A DNA stretch of 64,000 bases from Entomobacter blattae (GTDB taxonomy: Bacteria > Pseudomonadota > Alphaproteobacteria > Acetobacterales > Acetobacteraceae). The number at the start of each line of letters is the position of its first letter. Within the stretch, counting starts at the first letter, position 1. Shown piece by piece: positions 46,530-54,816 of the stretch. Position numbers and translations under genes: made by a program. Location: positions 509,001 through 573,000 of the forward strand of contig NZ_CP060244.1 of assembly GCF_014672835.1 (NCBI RefSeq), given 5' to 3'. Below the pieces are notes generated by a model, which was not told the DNA's origin, did no database searches, and saw only the letters and a program-made list of their open reading frames with translations.

Positions 46530-49445
46530 ATGCCTGTACATACGACATCCTCTCTTCCCACCCTTATAATCGTTGGCAATGGCATGGTGGGGCACTACCT
46601 TGTAGAGCAACTCATCGACAGGGGGCTCAACAAAAAATATCATATCCATATCATAGGCGATGAGCCCTACCAGGCTTATGACCGAGTGCATCTTTCCGAA
46701 TATATTGACAATAATAACGCTGAAACCCTTACCCTTTGTGCAGCCAATTACCACACCAACCACAACATTACCCTTTCTCTTAAAACAAAAGTCCTCTCTA
46801 TTGCCCGACAAGGGAAAACCATTGAGACAGACAAGGGCACCCTTTCTTATGATAAGCTGATTTTGGCCACGGGATCCTATCCGTTTGTTCCACCCATTCC
46901 GGGAAGTGATGGCAATGCTGGCCTCGTTTACCGTACATTGAATGACCTAGACCACATTCGCGAAGCCGCCAACGGAGCTGCTCGAGGGGTTGTGATTGGG
47001 GGCGGACTCTTAGGGCTTGAGGCGGCCAATTCTCTTAAAACCCTTGGTCTTGAAGTCCATATTATTGAATTTGCTAACCAACTTATGCCTGTTCAGCTCG
47101 ATAGTGTCGCTGGTGAGGCGCTCAAAAAACGCATCGAAGAACTGAACATCCACATTCACCTCTCTCATGCCACAAAAGATATTGTTCCAGGGCAAGACTT
47201 TCGCTACCGCCTGAATTTTGAAGACGGCACCAACCTGGAAACAGATCTGGTTCTCTTCTCTGCTGGCATTCGCCCTAATGACGAAATTGCCCGTGCTGCG
47301 GGCCTTGAAATTGCCCACCCTCGAGGAATTGCCATTAATGATTCCTGCTTGACTTCTGACCCTGATATTTTTGCCATTGGGGATTGCGCGGCATGGGAAA
47401 ACCGTATTCTTGGGCTTATTGGCCCAGGCTACAGTATGGCGCGCGTCATTGCAGATCAGCTAGAGGGAAAAGAAGCCACTTTTAAAGGGGGTGATACCTC
47501 AACCAAACTTAAACTTCTGGGCGTAGATGTCGGCTCTATTGGAGATGCCCACGGCAAAACCCCCGGGGCTAAAAACTACCAATTCCTTGACCAAACCCAC
47601 AATTCTTATCGAAAACTGGTCGTCTCCGAAGATGGAGAACAGGTTCTGGGAGCAATATTGGTAGGCGATAACAGCTATTATGATTCTATTCTTCAATATT
47701 ATCTGAATGGCATTAAACTTCCAGAAGATGCCTCAAACCTTATCCTGCCATCAAATAGCAGCGCTCCAACATTAAGCGCCAGTGCCCTGCCAGAAACGGC
47801 AACCATCTGTTCTTGTTACAATGTTACCAAAGGGGCTATTATCCAGGCTATTGATGGGGGCTGTACGGATCTTGCCACCCTTAAGGCCCAAACGAAGGCC
47901 AGTACAGGCTGCGGGGGCTGTGCCAGTCTTTTAAAAGATGTTTTTAACTCTGAGCTCACTGCCCGTGGGGTAGAAGTCGATAAAAGCATTTGCGAACATT
48001 TCAAATATACACGCCAAGAATTATATGCCTTTATCTTGGTTGAAAAAATTACCTCTTTTGAAGAGCTGATCCAAAAACATGGCAACGGCGCCATGGGATG
48101 CGATATTTGCAAACCTGCTGTGGCCTCCATCCTCGCTTCCACCTGGAATGAGCTTATTACCAAGCCAGACCTTATCCCTTTGCAAGAAACCAACGATACC
48201 TTCTTGGCTAACATGCAAAAAAATGGCACTTACTCTATTGTGCCCCGTATCGCAGGGGGGGAAATTACTCCCGATCGGCTTATTGCTCTAGGGCAAATAG
48301 CCAAAAAATATCACCTCTACACAAAAATCACAGGAGGCCAGCGGATAGACCTGTTCGGAGCCCAAGTTCATGAGCTTCCCATGATATGGGATGAGCTGAT
48401 CAAAGCTGGGTTCGAAACAGGGCAAGCCTATGGCAAATCCCTCCGGACTGTAAAAACCTGTGTAGGAAACACCTGGTGCCGCTACGGTGTAAAGGATAGC
48501 GTGGGGTTTGGCATCTTGCTTGAAAATCGCTACAAGGGCTTACGGTCTCCTCATAAAATCAAATTTGGCGTCTCGGGGTGTACACGGGAATGCGCCGAAG
48601 CCCAGGGGAAGGATATTGGGATTATTGCAACAGAAAAAGGGTGGAACCTGTATGTTTGCGGCAATGGAGGCATGCGCCCTCGCCACGCTGAATTGCTTGC
48701 CTCTGACCTCGATGACACCACGCTGATCCGCTATGTTGACCGCTTCTTGATGTATTATATCCGAACGGCAGACCGCCTGCAGCGTACTTCTGTCTGGCGG
48801 GAAAACCTAGAAGGCGGGCTTGATCACATTAAGGATGTTGTCATCCACGATAAACTTGGGCTGGCCGAAGAGCTGGAACGCCAAATGCAGCACGTGATCG
48901 ATACCTACCAATGTGAATGGAAAGCAACCATTAACGATCCAGAAAAAGTTAAACGGTTCCGCACTTTTATCAACGACCCTGCAACCAACCCCGACATTCA
49001 GACCAAACCCGTGCGCGAACAATTTATGCCTGACATGAGCACAGTCATTCAAAATGATGAAGAGGGAGAACTCCTTGTTCGCCCCAAACCTACGACAGAG
49101 CAATGGGATTACCTATGTGAAGTGAAAGATCTGGTGGCCTATTCAGGTGTGGTTGGCCTTTATAAAGGCCAACAAGTGGCTTTGTTCTATCTCCCGCATG
49201 GGGTACCCCACAAAACCGATACCCCCGTTGTGTATGCCATTGCCAACCACGACCCCTTTACCCATGCCGATGTTATTGGCCACGGTATTTTAGGAGATAT
49301 TAAAGATAAACCCGTTATTGCTTCCCCTTTGCATAAGGAGCATTTCTATCTTGAAAATGGGGCTTGTGTAGAACATCCAGAAACCGTTATTCAAACATGG
49401 AATGCTCGTATCAACGGCAATAAGGTCGAAATCCAGCCTCTATGA
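46530..49445 (+). CDS. nirB: NADH nitrite reductase, fused NirB-NirD
   Basis: A 971-residue siroheme nitrite reductase reducing nitrite to ammonium. The order is an FAD/NAD domain (LIIVGNGMVGHYLVEQL; second dinucleotide motif GVVIGGGLLGLEAAN ~153), a BFD-type [2Fe-2S] domain with four Cys (CSCYN ~428 and GCGGC ~455), a second BFD-like piece (GCDICKPAV ~527), then the sulfite/nitrite reductase core with CVGNTWC (~644) and GCTREC (~682) for [4Fe-4S]-siroheme. NirB normally ends near 850; here ~110 residues from EQWDYLCEVKDLVAY (~856) form a NirD Rieske-like domain. It overlaps cysG by 4 bases, which supplies the siroheme. Confidence 0.92.
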   Translation: MPVHTTSSLPTLIIVGNGMVGHYLVEQLIDRGLNKKYHIHIIGDEPYQAYDRVHLSEYIDNNNAETLTLCAANYHTNHNITLSLKTKVLSIARQGKTIETDKGTLSYDKLILATGSYPFVPPIPGSDGNAGLVYRTLNDLDHIREAANGAARGVVIGGGLLGLEAANSLKTLGLEVHIIEFANQLMPVQLDSVAGEALKKRIEELNIHIHLSHATKDIVPGQDFRYRLNFEDGTNLETDLVLFSAGIRPNDEIARAAGLEIAHPRGIAINDSCLTSDPDIFAIGDCAAWENRILGLIGPGYSMARVIADQLEGKEATFKGGDTSTKLKLLGVDVGSIGDAHGKTPGAKNYQFLDQTHNSYRKLVVSEDGEQVLGAILVGDNSYYDSILQYYLNGIKLPEDASNLILPSNSSAPTLSASALPETATICSCYNVTKGAIIQAIDGGCTDLATLKAQTKASTGCGGCASLLKDVFNSELTARGVEVDKSICEHFKYTRQELYAFILVEKITSFEELIQKHGNGAMGCDICKPAVASILASTWNELITKPDLIPLQETNDTFLANMQKNGTYSIVPRIAGGEITPDRLIALGQIAKKYHLYTKITGGQRIDLFGAQVHELPMIWDELIKAGFETGQAYGKSLRTVKTCVGNTWCRYGVKDSVGFGILLENRYKGLRSPHKIKFGVSGCTRECAEAQGKDIGIIATEKGWNLYVCGNGGMRPRHAELLASDLDDTTLIRYVDRFLMYYIRTADRLQRTSVWRENLEGGLDHIKDVVIHDKLGLAEELERQMQHVIDTYQCEWKATINDPEKVKRFRTFINDPATNPDIQTKPVREQFMPDMSTVIQNDEEGELLVRPKPTTEQWDYLCEVKDLVAYSGVVGLYKGQQVALFYLPHGVPHKTDTPVVYAIANHDPFTHADVIGHGILGDIKDKPVIASPLHKEHFYLENGACVEHPETVIQTWNARINGNKVEIQPL

Positions 49446-50851
49446 CACAAGACGGTTCTGAACAGCCTTTTCCAGGTTACCTCCCCATCGGGCTTAGACT
49501 TGATGGGGAAAAGGTTCTTGTAATCGGGGGGGGAGGCATTGCAGCCAATAAGGTACGCCTGCTGTTATCCTGCAGGGCCGTTATTACCGTTATCGCTGAA
49601 ACACTTTATCCAGAAATGCACTCTCTCCATAAGGAAGGGGCTTTTACCTATATCCCCCAAACCCTTACAGAGGACTCCTTAGTGGCCTTGGCTTCCTCCG
49701 ATTATAGGCTAGCTTTTATTGCCACAAATAATACGGCCCTCAACCATAAGGTTTCTGCTGCTCTAAGGGCTGCTCATGTTCTTGTCTGTATCGTAGATAA
49801 CCCTGAGCATTCCAACTTTATCACCCCTGCTATTGTGGATCGGGGTGTTGTAAAGGTAGGGATTATCACTTCAGGGGCAGCTCCTGTCCTTTCGCGGAGA
49901 ATTCGGGAGAAACTTGAAGGGGAGCTTCCTTCCGGGACCAAAACCCTGGCTGAATTTATGGGAAAACAACGCCATTTTATGCGTCAACATTGTCCCGACT
50001 TAACAAAACGCAGAAAAATATGGGAAGCCTTTATAGATAGCCCAGGGGCAGAAGCTGCTCGGCAAGGAAAAGAAAAAGAAGCGCGCGCCTATCTTGAACA
50101 TCTTCTTGCCAACACAGCCTTTACAGGAGAAGTCTGGTTGGTTGGCGCTGGCCCCGGCAATGCTGACTTATTAACCCTTAAAGCATTACATCTTATGCAA
50201 AATGCCGATAGTGTGCTTTATGATCAGCTCCTTTCCCCCACAATTCTCGACCGTGTTCGCCGCGATGCCGAAAGGGTTTTTGTAGGAAAAAAACGCAACC
50301 ACCATACCATGTCTCAAAACGAGATTCAGGCCGAAATGATCCGAAGGGCCCGTAGAGGTGAGCGTGTCCTGAGGCTTAAGGGGGGGGACCCCCTTATTTT
50401 TGGCCGCGGAGGTGAAGAAGCGGATGCCCTGTTACAAGCAGGCATCCCTTTTCAGATCGTTCCGGGCATTACCGCTGCCAACGGCTGTGCCGCCTATGCT
50501 GGCTTTGCCTTAACCCATCGGGACTATGCCCAATCCTGTCTTTTTTTAACAGGCCATGCCAAAGCGGATGGCAGCCTTGATCTGCCCTGGAAAACACTTT
50601 TACATCCTTTACAGACAGTGGTTATTTATATGGGGTTATCGGAACTTCCTGAGCTCTGTCAGCAGCTCAAAGCCCATGGTATGCCTGCGGACTGGCCTGC
50701 TGCCATTGTTGAACGCGGAACCTTAGCAGAGCAGAAAGTGGTTTTAGGCACCCTTCAAACCCTTCCTGCTCGTGCAATGAAAGACAATATCCAAAGCCCT
50801 GCCCTTATTATTCTTGGCCAGACTGTAAAGCATAGGGTTATTCAACCTTAG
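49442..50851 (+). CDS. cysG: Siroheme synthase CysG (trifunctional)
   Basis: A 469-residue enzyme making siroheme from uroporphyrinogen III. Residues ~1-220 are the NAD-dependent precorrin-2 dehydrogenase/ferrochelatase (VLVIGGGGIAANKVRLLL ~26). Residues ~232-465 are the SAM uroporphyrinogen methyltransferase ([50 protein letters not shown]). The ATGA overlap with nirBD shows co-translation with the siroheme enzyme it serves. A 200-bp internal segment (50139-50338) reappears at 51157-51356 inside a tRNA gene. Confidence 0.94.
   Translation: MTQDGSEQPFPGYLPIGLRLDGEKVLVIGGGGIAANKVRLLLSCRAVITVIAETLYPEMHSLHKEGAFTYIPQTLTEDSLVALASSDYRLAFIATNNTALNHKVSAALRAAHVLVCIVDNPEHSNFITPAIVDRGVVKVGIITSGAAPVLSRRIREKLEGELPSGTKTLAEFMGKQRHFMRQHCPDLTKRRKIWEAFIDSPGAEAARQGKEKEARAYLEHLLANTAFTGEVWLVGAGPGNADLLTLKALHLMQNADSVLYDQLLSPTILDRVRRDAERVFVGKKRNHHTMSQNEIQAEMIRRARRGERVLRLKGGDPLIFGRGGEEADALLQAGIPFQIVPGITAANGCAAYAGFALTHRDYAQSCLFLTGHAKADGSLDLPWKTLLHPLQTVVIYMGLSELPELCQQLKAHGMPADWPAAIVERGTLAEQKVVLGTLQTLPARAMKDNIQSPALIILGQTVKHRVIQP
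50139..50339 (+). repeat. Source copy of the duplicated cysG segment
   Basis: This 201-base stretch of the CysG methyltransferase domain is repeated 1018 bases downstream (51157-51357) in the same orientation. I count a single difference, G at 50157 versus A at 51175 (Gly to Asp in reading frame). Confidence 0.93.
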
Positions 50852-51139
50852 CAAGATAGCAAGCTGTTCTGCTTGATAAAGACCATGCAGCGTACCCATC
50901 TGGGTTTAATTGAGACTGTTCAACTTACCGGGGCTCCATAGCCCTACACCAACCGTCTGTGAGTAGCTCTCTGATCCCTGCTCTTACATAGCCGGTTGGT
51001 TGGCAAGAGAGCTGCCCCTTTATCCTATGAGAAGAGAAAGGATGATTAACCCCTGTAGTGAGACCTCGATGAGGACCATAAGGGAGACCTACCCTGTAAG
51101 GGCGAGAGGGAAAGTGGGAGACATTGGGGGGTGTGAATT
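50852..51139. other. Hairpin-rich non-coding stretch, possible structured RNA or intron remnant
   Basis: No supported ORF, but many short perfect stems in about 230 bases: ACCC/GGGT (50894-50905), TTGA/TCAA (50910-50923), GGGCT/AGCCC with a 4-base loop (50931-50944), a 10-bp stem with one G-T pair GTAGCTCTCT/AGAGAGCTGC (50963-51015), CCTC/GAGG (51064-51074) and CCCT/AGGG (51092-51102). Base composition is less AT-rich than other intergenic DNA here. This fits a non-coding RNA or the 5' part of a group II intron, but I cannot match it to a family. Confidence 0.35.
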
Positions 51140-51155
51140 TGGTTGCGGGGACAGG
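51140..51155 (-). pseudogene. 3' piece of the interrupted tRNA-fMet
   Basis: On the minus strand this is CCTGT CCCCGCA ACCA: the last T-stem bases, the 3' acceptor strand, discriminator and CCA of an initiator tRNA. It is separated from the 5' piece (51357-51422) by 201 bases of cysG-derived sequence. The bases ACAGG (plus strand) at its inner edge are repeated at 51357-51361. Confidence 0.85.
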
Positions 51156-51356
51156 CTGGTTGGCGCTGGCCCCGACAATGCTGACTTATTAACCCTTAAA
51201 GCATTACATCTTATGCAAAATGCCGATAGTGTGCTTTATGATCAGCTCCTTTCCCCCACAATTCTCGACCGTGTTCGCCGCGATGCCGAAAGGGTTTTTG
51301 TAGGAAAAAAACGCAACCACCATACCATGTCTCAAAACGAGATTCAGGCCGAAATG
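51156..51356 (+). mobile_element. cysG fragment inserted in tRNA-fMet, flanked by ACAGG repeats
   Basis: A 201-base insert: one extra base (C, 51156) and a 200-base copy of cysG 50139-50338 with one substitution. It is flanked on both sides by ACAGG (51151-51155 and 51357-51361), which occurs once in an intact initiator tRNA, so it looks like a target-site duplication. It carries no inverted terminal repeats or transposase. In-frame reading gives a chimeric ORF (51000-51389) that I do not regard as a gene. Confidence 0.85.
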
Positions 51357-51422
<66 letters not shown>

Positions 51423-51466
51423 TTAGGTATATTGATGAGCTCTTAGGGGGTCGAGTGGGCTTAAAG

Positions 51467-51573
51467 ACCTGGCGGTAACCAACTTTCCCACGTCTTAAGA
51501 TGGGCGCTGGGGCATTTCACGACCGAGTTCGGGATGGGATCGGGTGGATCATTCCCCGCCATAGCCACATGGT
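51467..51573 (-). rRNA. rrf: 5S rRNA, apparently degenerate
   Basis: On the minus strand the core is clear: GGCTATGGCGGGGAATGATC, CACCCGATCCCATCCCGAAC, TCGGTCGTGAAATGCCCCAG, CTTAAGACGTGGGAAAGT and CCGCCAGGT. Compared with alphaproteobacterial 5S from memory, about ten bases are missing between GCGCCCAT and CTTAAGACG (one strand of loop E and helix IV), and the 5' end ACCATGTGG pairs poorly with the 3' CCGCCAGGT. At ~107 bases it is short. No 23S precedes it. It is followed by tRNA-fMet, the normal operon end. Confidence 0.75.
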
Positions 51574-52519
51574 ACAAACACCAATATGCAAGCAACAACT
51601 GCTGCTTCTGATGCTAGAGGGTTAGGCCCTCGTCTCTTGGGGTCCGTGGCCAGGGCAAAATCCTATACCACTCGCATAGAAAAGAGGTCTCTCCCCACTG
51701 AATTGCACGATGAAGTTGGGAAAAAACCAGGGAAATAGAAGAGGAAAGGATTTGATCCTGCTACAGAACAGCCCCCTAACGATGTTTGGTGTAGTGCCAT
51801 ACTGGTAAGTCATGTTGTCAAAAAAGTGGAATCTGTATGTTTACAATATTAGCGATATTACAAATACTGGAGATATTGAAAAAATAGTCTCCAAAAGACA
51901 CACTCAAAAAGCATGAAGGAAGCAGAAAAATCAGGACCGTAATTTTCACTCCCAACAGTAATATCCGAGCAGGAAAAAAACAATACAGAGTGGGAAAACC
52001 TTCCCAAAAAGGGAAGGGATAACCCCCGAAGATTTAAGAATATTCCCCTGTGAGCAAGCAGACCTTTCTTGCCGCATCACAAGCAGCGTATTTCGAAAAT
52101 CGTTATCGCTAGAAGTCGAGAGAAAGCCCTACAGCACGCACAAGCCTCAACCACTGGCTTGACGTTATCTAAAGCCTTATGAAACATCTGAACGGGATCT
52201 CTTGAAGAGCTCCCCTGCAAGATTTTAATGCATCAAGGGCACCGTATATAATCCCTTCAGAGAGAGGCTTAGTTTTGTAATGTTTCTGGGAGTTGTGAAA
52301 ATGTCAAAGCGTAAGACCATACCCTGCAACTGAACCCACCCCAGAAAGATAGACGAATTATTGCCTTAAAATTCTTGATTTTTTCCCACCTTTTTGGAGG
52401 TGCTTGTCTTTTTTGAAATACTGTCCTTCTTTGAAACACTACCCTTCAACGCTAGGCCTTATGCTCGAAATTTTTAGATTCCAACTAAGTGCCTCTTTTC
52501 CTTTCTTTATTTGGGGTCT
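51574..52519. other. Gene-free region upstream of the orphan 5S
   Basis: About 945 bases with no convincing ORF and no 23S 3'-end sequence that I can recognise, although a 23S gene would be expected on the minus strand. A perfect hairpin CCTTCCC-AAAAA-GGGAAGG sits at 51999-52017. The block probably represents decayed or rearranged rRNA-operon flank. Confidence 0.45.
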
Positions 52520-53164
52520 TTAATCCAAGGTAAGGATACGCGTTGCCCGAATTTTCGTTTTACGGATATATTCGGCATTTTTTTCATCAACCTTCTCAAC
52601 CCATTGAGCCGCTTCCTGTTGGGTTTTACCAAAAGCCATATGCCTGTCCAATAATTGACGCTTTCTCGCTTGTTCATCACGCTCTAAAAACCAGCATTCA
52701 TCCAATAGCGGTAAGACTCCCGTCCAAAGCCCTTCACCAAGCAAGTAATTCCCTTCTGTAATAATCACCTTATGATCTTCTGTTATGGCAAGAGCCCCCG
52801 CTATGGCTTCCTCTATCTCCCGACGGAATTCCGGTGCATAAACAGGCAAGCGACCTGGCGTGCGCAAACGCTTTAGCAGGGCAATATATCCTACCACATC
52901 AAACGTATCGGGGGCTCCCTTTCGTTGTCTACGTCCTAAAGCTTCCAGAACAGTGTTGGCCAGGTGGAAACCATCCATGGAAACAACAATAGCCTGTTCA
53001 CCAATTTCGTGCACCAATTGCGCTGCAAGAGTTGATTTTCCTATGCCGGGAACCCCACATAACCCAAGAATACATCTTGTCCCTGTTACGGCATATTGTT
53101 TGACAAGACTGCCCCCCTCTTGAAAGGATAAATATTTTTTTTGACTTGCCACCCTTTTAACCAT
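52520..53164 (-). CDS. P-loop nucleoside/uridine kinase-like protein
   Basis: A 214-residue kinase of the uridine kinase/phosphoribulokinase/PanK-like superfamily. Walker A is GVPGIGKSTLAAQLV (~37-51), followed by the substrate region SMDGFHLANTVLEALGRRQRKGAPDTFD (split around residue 70-97) and VIITEGNYLLGE (~135), which are typical of this group (YggC/fructose-import-linked kinases). The exact substrate is unknown. It stands alone on the minus strand, with MATE transporter genes divergent. Confidence 0.8.
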   Translation of the reverse strand: MVKRVASQKKYLSFQEGGSLVKQYAVTGTRCILGLCGVPGIGKSTLAAQLVHEIGEQAIVVSMDGFHLANTVLEALGRRQRKGAPDTFDVVGYIALLKRLRTPGRLPVYAPEFRREIEEAIAGALAITEDHKVIITEGNYLLGEGLWTGVLPLLDECWFLERDEQARKRQLLDRHMAFGKTQQEAAQWVEKVDEKNAEYIRKTKIRATRILTLD

Positions 53165-53337
53165 ACTTCCTATCTCTCTTTACTGGTATCTTCAACGCTC
53201 ATTCCACCAGGCTGTCATTTAAACTTGCTGCTACCCTTTACAGCCAACAGACCACAAGATGCTTGCCTTACCCCCACTTTTATTAAATGCCTCCTCTTTT
53301 ATAATGCCTTTTTCAATAATGCGATGAAGTAACCCCA

Positions 53338-54777
53338 ATGGCCCACCAACCCCACATTCCAAGATTCTGCTCTGGCTCCATCCTGCGGCATGTCTTTATT
53401 ATGTCTACTACCGGAGCGTTAGGGTTAATGGCCGTTTTTATTGTTGATCTTTTAAACCTGTTTTACATTTCCCTCCTTCATAATCCTGCCTTAACGGCAG
53501 CCATTGGCTTTTGTGGGGCAGTAGGATTTGTGCAACTTGCGGTATGTATTGGGCTTTCCATTGCAACAAGTGCTGTATGTGCAAAATTTCTCGGTGCAGG
53601 AAGAGGAGACCTTGCCAGAAAACTTGGCTCCTCCTTCATGGTCACTGTTTTTATTTTAACCAGCCTCATCGGAATGCTAACCTATTTTTTTGCCACTCCT
53701 ATCCTTCATCTGTTTGGGGCCTATGGGCATGGCTTTTCCGAAGCCCTTCTCTATATTAAAACGGTTTCGCCTTTCCTTCCCCTTATCGCCCTTGGTATGG
53801 CATTAACCGGCTTGCTGCGTGCGGTAGGCGATGCCAAGAACGCCATGGCTGTAACCATTCTAGGGGCTCTGGCAACTGCCCTTTTTGACCCCATTCTCAT
53901 CTTTGGCTTTAAATTAGGTTTGTTAGGGGCGGCCTTAAGCACGGTATTAACCCGTTTTGTCATATTTTTTGCAGCCATTCTTTACCTTCGCCCTCATAAT
54001 CTTTTGGAAAAACCCTCTTTAAAAGCCTGGCCAGAAGCCAATAAGGTCATGGGGCACATTGCTATCCCTGCTATTCTTACCAACATGGCAACCCCTATTG
54101 GTGGGGCCTATATTACCCACAGCATGGCCAAGTTTGGGCTAGAAGCCGTAGCAGGCCAAGCGGTGATTGACCGAATTACCCCAGTGGCATTTGCCTTTAT
54201 CTTTGCGTTAACCGGGTCTGTTGGCCCCATTATCTCGCAAAATTATGGGGCTGGGCATATGAAGAGGGTCAGAGAAACGCTTTTATGCTCCCTCAAGCTG
54301 GTGGGGTTATGCGTAGCCTTTATGTGGCTGCTCTTAGCCCTTTTACAAAACCAGATTATCATACTTTTTTCTGCCACCGGTACAACAGCTGCCATTATCC
54401 ACTTATTTTGCTCATGGTTAATCGCAGGGCACTTCTTTATTGGGATGCTTTTTGTGGCGAATGTGGTTTTTAATAATTTGGGCTATCCACTTTTTTCTAC
54501 CCTCTTTAACTGGTCACGAGCTACTTTGGGGACTATCCCTTTTGTCTGGCTTTTCCTCCATTTTGGTCCCAAGGGGGTCTTATATGGGCAATTTCTTGGG
54601 GCTGTCCCATTTGGCATCTGTGCCATCTGGGCGGCTTTTCATGTTATTAAAACCCTAGAGAAAAAACAGCGCCAATCCACCAGAAGCTTCAGCAGCCCTC
54701 ACGCGGCCTCTCCCTTTCAGGATGTTCCTCTGGCCACAGAAGATTCAGCCATGGCAGAACTTAATACCCCCCCTTAA
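53338..54777 (+). CDS. MATE family efflux transporter
   Basis: A 479-residue membrane protein with 12 hydrophobic segments in two six-helix halves, characteristic of the MATE (MatE/NorM) family: RHVFIMSTTGALGLMAVFIVD at the start, FLGAGRGDLARKLG in loop 2-3, and VGPIISQNYGAGHMKRV in the second half. Members export cationic drugs or metabolites using H+ or Na+ gradients. No regulator is adjacent. The C-terminal ~45 residues are polar and Ser/Pro-rich. Confidence 0.88.
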   Translation: MAHQPHIPRFCSGSILRHVFIMSTTGALGLMAVFIVDLLNLFYISLLHNPALTAAIGFCGAVGFVQLAVCIGLSIATSAVCAKFLGAGRGDLARKLGSSFMVTVFILTSLIGMLTYFFATPILHLFGAYGHGFSEALLYIKTVSPFLPLIALGMALTGLLRAVGDAKNAMAVTILGALATALFDPILIFGFKLGLLGAALSTVLTRFVIFFAAILYLRPHNLLEKPSLKAWPEANKVMGHIAIPAILTNMATPIGGAYITHSMAKFGLEAVAGQAVIDRITPVAFAFIFALTGSVGPIISQNYGAGHMKRVRETLLCSLKLVGLCVAFMWLLLALLQNQIIILFSATGTTAAIIHLFCSWLIAGHFFIGMLFVANVVFNNLGYPLFSTLFNWSRATLGTIPFVWLFLHFGPKGVLYGQFLGAVPFGICAIWAAFHVIKTLEKKQRQSTRSFSSPHAASPFQDVPLATEDSAMAELNTPP

Positions 54778-54816
54778 TTCTTTTGACCCTAATTTTATAT
54801 ATTTTTTCATACCATT

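Noticed and set aside
50880-51120. RNase P RNA or tmRNA in the hairpin-rich stretch
   Set aside because: A short resemblance to the RNase P core (GGGCTCCATAG) is present but the other conserved regions are not, and no tmRNA signature is seen.
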